This document shows, one piece after another, positions 59,901 through 64,000 of a stretch of DNA of 64,000 nt (positions within the stretch are counted from its first letter, which is position 1; the number at the start of each line of letters is the position of its first letter). The DNA comes from Plazaster borealis (taxonomy: Eukaryota > Echinodermata > Asteroidea > Forcipulatida > Labidiasteridae), in the NCBI GenBank assembly GCA_021014325.1, contig CM037459.1, forward strand, positions 18,068,501 through 18,132,500. Direction: 5' to 3'. The notes under the pieces were generated by a model that saw only the letters and a program-made list of their open reading frames with translations, was not told where the DNA came from and made no database searches. Position numbers and translations under genes: made by a program.

Positions 59901-62900
59901 AATAAATGTGTTCATTATTATTATTAATATTTTTATATATTTTATATCATGTCCCAATCTTGCACCATGATAATAATAACCATTATGAATGAATGAACTA
60001 ATTACATTAATGCTACACAGACATCCTGCCCCTTTAAATTGTTTTCCCAGCAGGTGCTAGATAGGTCAGAGTGTATTATTGTCTGAACATTAATCTTCAG
60101 TTTGGCGTCCCTAGAGGAGCGAACTTGGGACCTTGTGAAGAGATACTTCTCACATCGAGGATGATTGACTCGTTTCACAAGCTAGAGGTTGACTGCTCAA
60201 GCATTTTAATGGTGCCAGTAGTAACTCTTCATTCAAAGTTATTGTGTTTTGGTTTGCGTTGTGTGAATTGCTGTCGAGCTTGTCACCTAGTGAACATTTG
60301 ACGCCTCCAGGGCATAGAGATAACATCTGATTACCTGGGTCATGGTGGAACTTCATTGGAACTTTTGTCAATGAATATTGTGGTCAACCGTTGAGGTGTA
60401 GCTATAGGTAAATGTGCGATTGTTGTGTTTACCAGTTCTCTATGGTTACATGTACTTTATGTGCAATGAACTATAGTTAGAAATTTCATTGAAACTTGGT
60501 TAGACCATAGACATTGCTGCTCATCTCAAGTCTGCCATGGGGCTTGGAGACGATTTGTGACCCTGTAAGTTCTTATAATATATAAACACGAAGCATATGT
60601 GCAAAAAAGCTCACTGTAGGTCAAAAGTTGACAGGCACAAAGAGTACACAGGTCTTTACGGCGAAAACATTATATTTTGTAGGCTCTTTAACAAATGCTG
60701 TAGATAATTCTTGTTTGTTTTTTTGCAGCTGTAGTTTTCAAATGCTTTGATAGTTTGCTGTTAAGTGTTAGTTTTTGCAATACTTTATACAGTTATCCAA
60801 TTGGAGAAGTGTTCAATATAACAATTATTAATGTAAAAAGTAGGCCTACATTTGTTACAACAATGTGCACCATGTACACACATGTGTAACAGAACTGTCA
60901 GGGTACTGACAAGGTCACATTGAAGTCAACAGTTTGACATCAACTGTGAAAACACAATGTTCTGATGGGACTTTTGTCCTGATGAATATTCAGCAGATCT
61001 GCCTAAGGGTGTTCAGTTAACATATGATGGCCTCTGCTCATTGTACTGGTATGTGTACTATGTTGGACAGTATGCAAGTAGTACAGTATGTACCAGTATA
61101 AATTTCCAAGCTTGGTTCTTGGGGCTTTACATTCTACCTGTCCTCATCCAGGGGTTTGGAAATTTCGCATTCTTTATATGCTCTTCATGTTTGTGCATTG
61201 CCAGCGCTCCATTTTGAATCCTCATCAGCGATTTCATTCAAGTAAGTGACGTTTGAAGCTCTGCATGGTGTGGATAAACGAAAGTAATTATTACTAGTAA
61301 ATTGCTGGGATAACCATGTGTAAATCTCTTTTGGGAGGAGTATTCATTAATAGTGTGTGGGAAAGGTAGGGTACATGTACACAAGCATTATCTGAGAAAA
61401 TATAATTAGCTGTTGCAAACTGCTAACAACCAAAAGGACCTACATGTATTGTACGAATACAAAAAATGGTTAGTGGTTTGACGTTACGACCCTAGCAGAG
61501 TCTTTCTCGAAGGCTAAAATGAGAGAAAGACTCTGCTGGGATCAAAACGTCAGACCACTAACTATTTTTTGCATGAGCATTATCTAGGCTTTGTAATTAA
61601 CATTTTGAAGTGTAATCATAACAGGTGTGTGTATTTAGGCATGTAACTTGGTTGTTATAGCTCCAGCATGGAGCTCCGGGGTTGTAATGCTGTTAAAATG
61701 CCAACATCAAATTTGCTTCGGTCGAGTTGTACACATTTACGTAAAGGAGAATGGATGAAAAAGTATAGAATCGGACATGGAATGCAATGTAAGCCGTATA
61801 TTATATATATACATGAATCTTCACTTTCGAGTCTATAGGCCTATTCTCTTTCCCCCGAATTATTGATTTCATTTGTTCATTTGCATCCAGGTGCTTTTGA
61901 TGTATTTTGTAAAAATTACTTTCTTTCGGTGGAGTAGTTTTATTCCTGTTGACATTATTTGTAGGCTTAGCATTGTTCCCCTTTTTTGAGTACCCCAATA
62001 AATTGTTCATTGAAGCACTTTTTATGCTAGTGGACATCTAATGTCCGGCAAATCTGATACTTAACTCGTGACTGTACAGCAAAAATGTTTTCCTGCATGT
62101 TTTCCTGCAAGCAGGTAAGATTATTGTAACAACTTATTTTAGGGTTTGCCTGACACTCAGATTAACCATGGATTTACAACTGCAAAGGGTTCAGAATGCA
62201 TGTGCTAGACTAATCTGTAATTCCTCTAGATACCCTCGATGTAGTCCATTGTTACTTCATGCAGTTACACTGGTTACCAGTTTAACAAAGAATAGAATTT
62301 AAAGTTCTTTTAATAACTTATAAAGCCATACATGGTTTAGCATCAATGTACAATCAGGAGCTCCTAACCATGAAATAACTCTCTCAATCAAACATCTTAC
62401 CATCTTAGGAGTTTGCAAGACCACACATTGTTGACTTACCCTTCAAGAACATCAAAAAAGGCTACCCTCAGTGATCGGGTATTTGTGAACGCTGCTTTTA
62501 AGTATGGAATAATCTCCCTCCTTGTATTACGGTAGACAATCATCTTCACTTAATGTTTTTAAGTCCAAGTTAAAAACCCCATTTGTTTCATGGTTAATTC
62601 TTTCTAGTTAGTAAGAGTAGTTTGTATTTTGTTCTCTTTCCTTTTTATTTGTTATTTATTCAGAAGAATATATTCATATAGGTGTTGTGCAATATAAATA
62701 ACCATTGTTGTTATTATCATGAAAAATAAGAATATGGCAGTTACAGGTTGAATGGCTTCTGACTGGCACCCCCGAACAAATATATTGACAAAATAGGGAG
62801 ACCGCAAACATTACGGCACATTAATTTGGAGGTCGCAGGTTCAAGTCCCACTCTAGTCAATTTTTCTTTGTTCAACCCTAAAGAATAAGAGTGTTTTAAA

Positions 62901-63047
62901 ATTGTAGTTTTGTTTGTCTTTGTAGGTGGTGGAACAGGGTAATAAGCTGAGAAGCAAAGGTGTCTCAGGGGTCAACGCAGACTCGTCAAGGTCACATGCC
63001 ATTCTACAACTTCAGCTACAGGATGGAGGAAGGCGGAAATTAGGAAG
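47975..63047 (+). CDS. KIF24: Kinesin-like protein KIF24, N-terminal SAM domain and first half of motor
   Basis: Five coding exons are in phase: 47975-48970 (332 codons), 51595-51692, 53971-54189, 54878-54965 and 62926-63047; the gene continues to the right. Residues 1-66 form a SAM domain ([32 protein letters not shown]). Residues 67-280 are a polar, Ser-rich linker. The motor starts near residue 284 ([15 protein letters not shown]) and shows FDEVFGE, the P-loop GQTGAGKT (374-381), [14 protein letters not shown] and switch [10 protein letters not shown] (484-492). SAM plus kinesin-13-type motor in this order is the KIF24 architecture. Human KIF24 sits at the mother centriole, binds CP110, depolymerises centriolar microtubules and represses ciliogenesis. 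The neck, switch II (DLAGSE) and C-terminal half are outside the window. Intron 4 is about 8 kb. Introns 1 and 4 carry several nested transposons. It is divergent from NUDT2. Confidence 0.95.
49105..49625. repeat. AATTCCAGG-family repeat interrupted by a TTAA element
   Basis: Left half 49105-49190 (CAGGCCTGGAATTACATGGA ... AGTTTCCCAAGGGCTTTAA) and right half 49541-49625 (TTAAGATTTTCTAATGG ... AAGGTGAAATTCTAGGCCTG) join into a normal copy if the element 49191-49540 and one TTAA are removed. Confidence 0.75.
49191..49540. mobile_element. 350-bp TTAA-flanked MITE, nested copy
   Basis: Inverted ends AGGAAGAGTATGACATTTGG and AGGCAAAGCATACCTTTGG (reversed) are flanked by TTAA at 49187-49190 and 49541-49544. 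Inside is TATTCTTCCTGCGTGGACAT, shared in reverse with 59045-59395. The empty site is readable from the host repeat, so this is a clean insertion. KIF24 intron 1. Confidence 0.8.
50620..51560. repeat. CCTTGG-family repeat split by a foldback element
   Basis: Left half GGCCTGATACTTCACTGAGG ... TATCCCTCATTCAGAG (50620-50731) and right half CATTCAGAGGTGCCCTTTGC (from 51507) are the two sides of one repeat. The intact relative at 21925-22075 reads straight through (TTTTCTCATAGAGGTGCCC). Confidence 0.7.
50732..51506. mobile_element. TU-like foldback element with 17-bp minisatellite arms and target duplication
   Basis: The left arm (to about 50875) and the inverted right arm (from about 51330) are built of TTCAGACAACTCGACGG, 17 bp. 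The outer parts pair: CAGACAACTCGTCCGTCGGA occurs at the left end and in reverse at the right end. CATTCAGAG stands on both sides (50723-50731 and 51507-51515), a 9-bp target duplication (8 bp if one base is chance). The 450-bp core is GC- and CpG-rich, unlike the surroundings. No open transposase frame. Lies in KIF24 intron 1, 88 bp before exon 2. Confidence 0.85.
52330..52860 (+). pseudogene. Degenerate 3' end of a LINE ORF2 with C-terminal zinc finger
   Basis: A plus-strand frame at 52635-52838 reads [18 protein letters not shown], then [20 protein letters not shown], then RAC. The pattern CxxCGR...RIGLxSHxxxC closes ORF2 of many non-LTR retrotransposons. Upstream the frame is broken by stops and shifts. 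The block is clearly more GC-rich than the flanks. A TA microsatellite (52941-52970) follows. KIF24 intron 2. Confidence 0.55.
52941..52970. repeat. TA dinucleotide microsatellite
   Basis: About 13 consecutive TA units directly after the LINE remnant. Confidence 0.9.
54966..56430. other. KIF24 intron 4, left part
   Basis: AT-rich and featureless apart from a short CTGGTCAGTTTCCTCTTTGG (56026-56045) shared with the SINE at 13611-13860. No exon between 54965 and 62926 could be found. Confidence 0.4.
56520..56725 (+). repeat. Two tandem units of the approximately 120-bp repeat in KIF24 intron 4
   Basis: Units contain TTGCAGGCTGGCATACGTG or TTGCAGGCTGGCACGGTT, then CATTCAAAAC and GGTCAAACAGTAGGAGGGTT. 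Nearby (about 56435-56480) is CCAACCATTTGAAACCATTC, which pairs in reverse with GTTGAATGGTTTCAAATGGT at 38350-38370. The two regions therefore share a longer parental element. Confidence 0.7.
57497..57770. repeat. 21-bp minisatellite expanded inside a dispersed repeat
   Basis: About nine units of GCCTTAGTGCCCCTGGTCATT with variants (GCCCCCATGCCCCTGGTCATT). It starts GGCCTGATGCTTCAAAGAG and ends GCCCCTGAAATGTTCCA, which are the flanks of the CCTTGG-family repeat; the array therefore arose by expansion of the repeat's internal CCTTGGTCATTGCC. The proline/alanine-rich reading frames here are not genes. Confidence 0.85.
57770..58090. repeat. Cluster of TTTCTATAGAAA palindromes
   Basis: TATAGAA and TTCTATA occur over and over within about 320 bp, often as the full palindrome TTCTATAGAA (57820, 57870, 57948, 58075 and others). 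Not a regular tandem repeat: spacing varies. KIF24 intron 4. Confidence 0.7.
58665..58735 (+). mobile_element. LINE 3' tail fragment
   Basis: AAGCGTTCAGAGACCTTCAG, then AAGCCCTATATAAAGTGTT and a TTATTATTATTATTAT tail. The form 'CTATATAAA then ATT repeats' is that of CR1/L2-like LINE 3' ends. Confidence 0.5.
59045..59395. mobile_element. 351-bp TTAA-flanked MITE, second copy
   Basis: Ends AGGTGCGTTACAGCATTGG and AGGGATGGTATACGCTTGG (reversed) are flanked by TTAA (59041-59044 and 59396-59399). The core ATGTCCACGCAGGAAGAATA is the reverse of that in 49191-49540. Length agrees within one base. KIF24 intron 4. Confidence 0.75.
59660..59915 (+). mobile_element. tRNA-derived SINE (TTTGAATCCC type), copy 3
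   Basis: GGTTGGTTCAGTGGTTTC (possible A box), CCTTTCACCCCTGTGGACCC, CGGTTTGAATCCCACC (B box), GGAGCCTTGCATGGGGATTG, CCATCCTGTTATTGGCGCTA, then an ATAAAAAATAAATAAATG tail. KIF24 intron 4. Confidence 0.65.
60000..61790. other. KIF24 intron 4, middle part
   Basis: No exon or named repeat. An imperfect inverted pair GCAGAGTCTTTCTCGAAGGC / GAGAGAAAGACTCTGCTGGG at about 61494-61540 is shared in style with AGCAGTCTTTCTCAAAGGCT at 52006-52025, so this is a further small repeat family. Confidence 0.35.
61804..62037 (-). other. 78-codon minus-strand open frame of unknown status
   Basis: The minus-strand frame begins [20 protein letters not shown] and contains [20 protein letters not shown], then [18 protein letters not shown]. 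It is rich in Lys, Asn and Ser with an ordinary residue mix and no repeat structure, unlike other open frames here. No domain is recognised. It could be a single-exon fragment of a transposon ORF1, a small gene inside KIF24 intron 4, or chance. Confidence 0.2.
62140..62720 (+). pseudogene. Degenerate CR1/L2-like LINE 3' end
   Basis: Broken plus-strand frames read [20 protein letters not shown], then [20 protein letters not shown], the usual block after the RT thumb (compare LQSVQNAAARLLTG in the LINE at 11650-12800). Stops and frameshifts occur throughout. The 3' end is GTTGTGCAATATAAATAACC followed by a decayed TTGTTATTAT tail. Confidence 0.7.
62738..62880 (+). mobile_element. tRNA-derived SINE (GCTCAGTTGG type), copy 4
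   Basis: Contains ACAGGTTGAATGGCTTCTGA, TATATTGACAAAATAGGGAG, and B box GGAGGTCGCAGGTTCAAGTC followed by CCACTCTAGTC. The A-box part is deleted. It ends about 45 bp before KIF24 exon 5 and probably marks the 3' edge of intron 4. Confidence 0.65.
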
Positions 63048-63739
63048 GTAGGTAGGAAACGCCCCCATCCCTCCACCCTGTTACCACCCCTTTCCCTGAT
63101 CACAGAAACCAAAAGAAGATAGAATGTGCGCTGGTACTATTACTTTCTTAAACTACTGTATAGACCTTTCTATTGTTGATAAACAAATCGCTCTGGTTGG
63201 CATGGACGGCCGAATATTAGTTAAACCATTAAACATTCAATCGTTTTGACAAATGTTGTGACCAAATTCAACATTTCTGCAAACATCCAATTAAAAAAAT
63301 ATATATATATGATTGGTTACTTTGTTTCAAACAAGTTCACCACTATATTTTGAATATTTGTGTAACATTGTTACAAACTATGGCTATCTGTTTTTGGTTT
63401 GTATTGATGGCTTTCCACAGTTTTCCAACCTTGGTTGGCAAAAACTGGAGCTGTTACAGTGCAATAGAAAGGTCTATAGCTTTACGAAAGGGACTTAGAG
63501 GAAAGTTATTATCAGTCAAATATCCAGGGGGATATTTTCGTAAAGTTCTTAGGGAACACAAAATCTTCCCCAGCCATAACAGGTTGCCCGCCGAATTGCC
63601 AAGTGTTAAAAATGCTTGTTTGTAACTGGTCCCAATTTATATTTGATATCCCAATTAGTTTAGTAAGCAGCTCTCGTTGAAATGCATACAGTGCTCCCCC
63701 CCCCCCAGTCCCCACCCCAACCCATCCTCCTCCCCTGAT

Positions 63740-64000
63740 TACAGAGCGAAGTTTAAAAGATTATGTCATTGGATATTAGCAACAAATGGGTCTGCCCAAA
63801 GTGGAATTTTCGCGTCAGTCAGAAGGTCAAAATCAATGTTGTTTTGATTGAATGTCATCAAAATTCAGGAATGAACTAAAAGTATTCCTGTACAAAAATG
63901 TACTGACCCATGGCATATATTTGAAATGTGATGTCGATTGGGACAATTTGGGATTTGACAAAAGTCAAACTGGAGGGGTATCAAACACAGTTGCATTTTA
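63740..64000. repeat. Dispersed repeat, second copy, cut by window edge
   Basis: See the shared blocks GTCATTGGAT, AGAAGGTCAAAATCAA and TTGAAATGTGATGTCG with 19601-19862. It lies in KIF24 intron 5. Confidence 0.5.

Overview
This is eukaryotic, intron-rich animal DNA, most likely from a deuterostome invertebrate. An echinoderm is favoured, perhaps a sea star, but this is not proven. The evidence is small phase-matched exons with GT/AG borders, introns of 0.3 to 8 kb packed with short dispersed repeats, CR1/L2-like LINE remnants, tRNA-derived SINEs, and foldback elements whose arms are minisatellites, a style first described in sea urchin TU transposons. Nothing prokaryotic is present, and there is no CRISPR array, operon or ribosome-binding site.

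Six protein-coding genes were assembled by hand from exons. From left to right they are: (1) the 5' two exons of an RNF115/RNF126-type E3 ubiquitin ligase, minus strand, 2608-4078, running off the left edge; (2) a complete ARL15 small GTPase, plus strand, six coding exons, 5821-14256, 213 aa; (3) a complete NDUFS4 complex I subunit, minus strand, four coding exons, 22172-25393, 162 aa; (4) an unrecognised 168-aa charged coiled-coil protein, plus strand, six exons, 25465-33314, whose start codon lies only 71 bp from that of NDUFS4; (5) a complete NUDT2 Ap4A hydrolase, minus strand, two coding exons, 38822-39917, 158 aa; (6) the first five coding exons of KIF24, plus strand, 47975-63047, with an N-terminal SAM domain and the first half of the motor domain, continuing past the right edge.

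The gene order is informative. ARL15 and NDUFS4 are tail to tail, as in human 5q11.2, and NUDT2 and KIF24 are head to head, as in human 9p13.3. Having both pairs within about 57 kb fits the known joint homology of the chicken Z chromosome to human 5 and 9.

The rest is repeat-rich: two unrelated TTAA-flanked element families (one copy cleanly nested in another repeat), a palindromic GGGCCC-ended MITE in several copies, three tRNA-like SINE families, minisatellites of 16, 17, 21, 22, 34, about 100 and about 120 bp, two TU-like foldback elements, and a 460-bp direct duplication bracketing the NDUFS4/coiled-coil shared promoter. No unmistakably new biochemical system was seen. The most interesting items are the linkage of the two gene pairs, the compact bidirectional promoter with its flanking duplication, substitutions in ARL15 and NUDT2 signature motifs, and the minisatellite-armed foldback elements.
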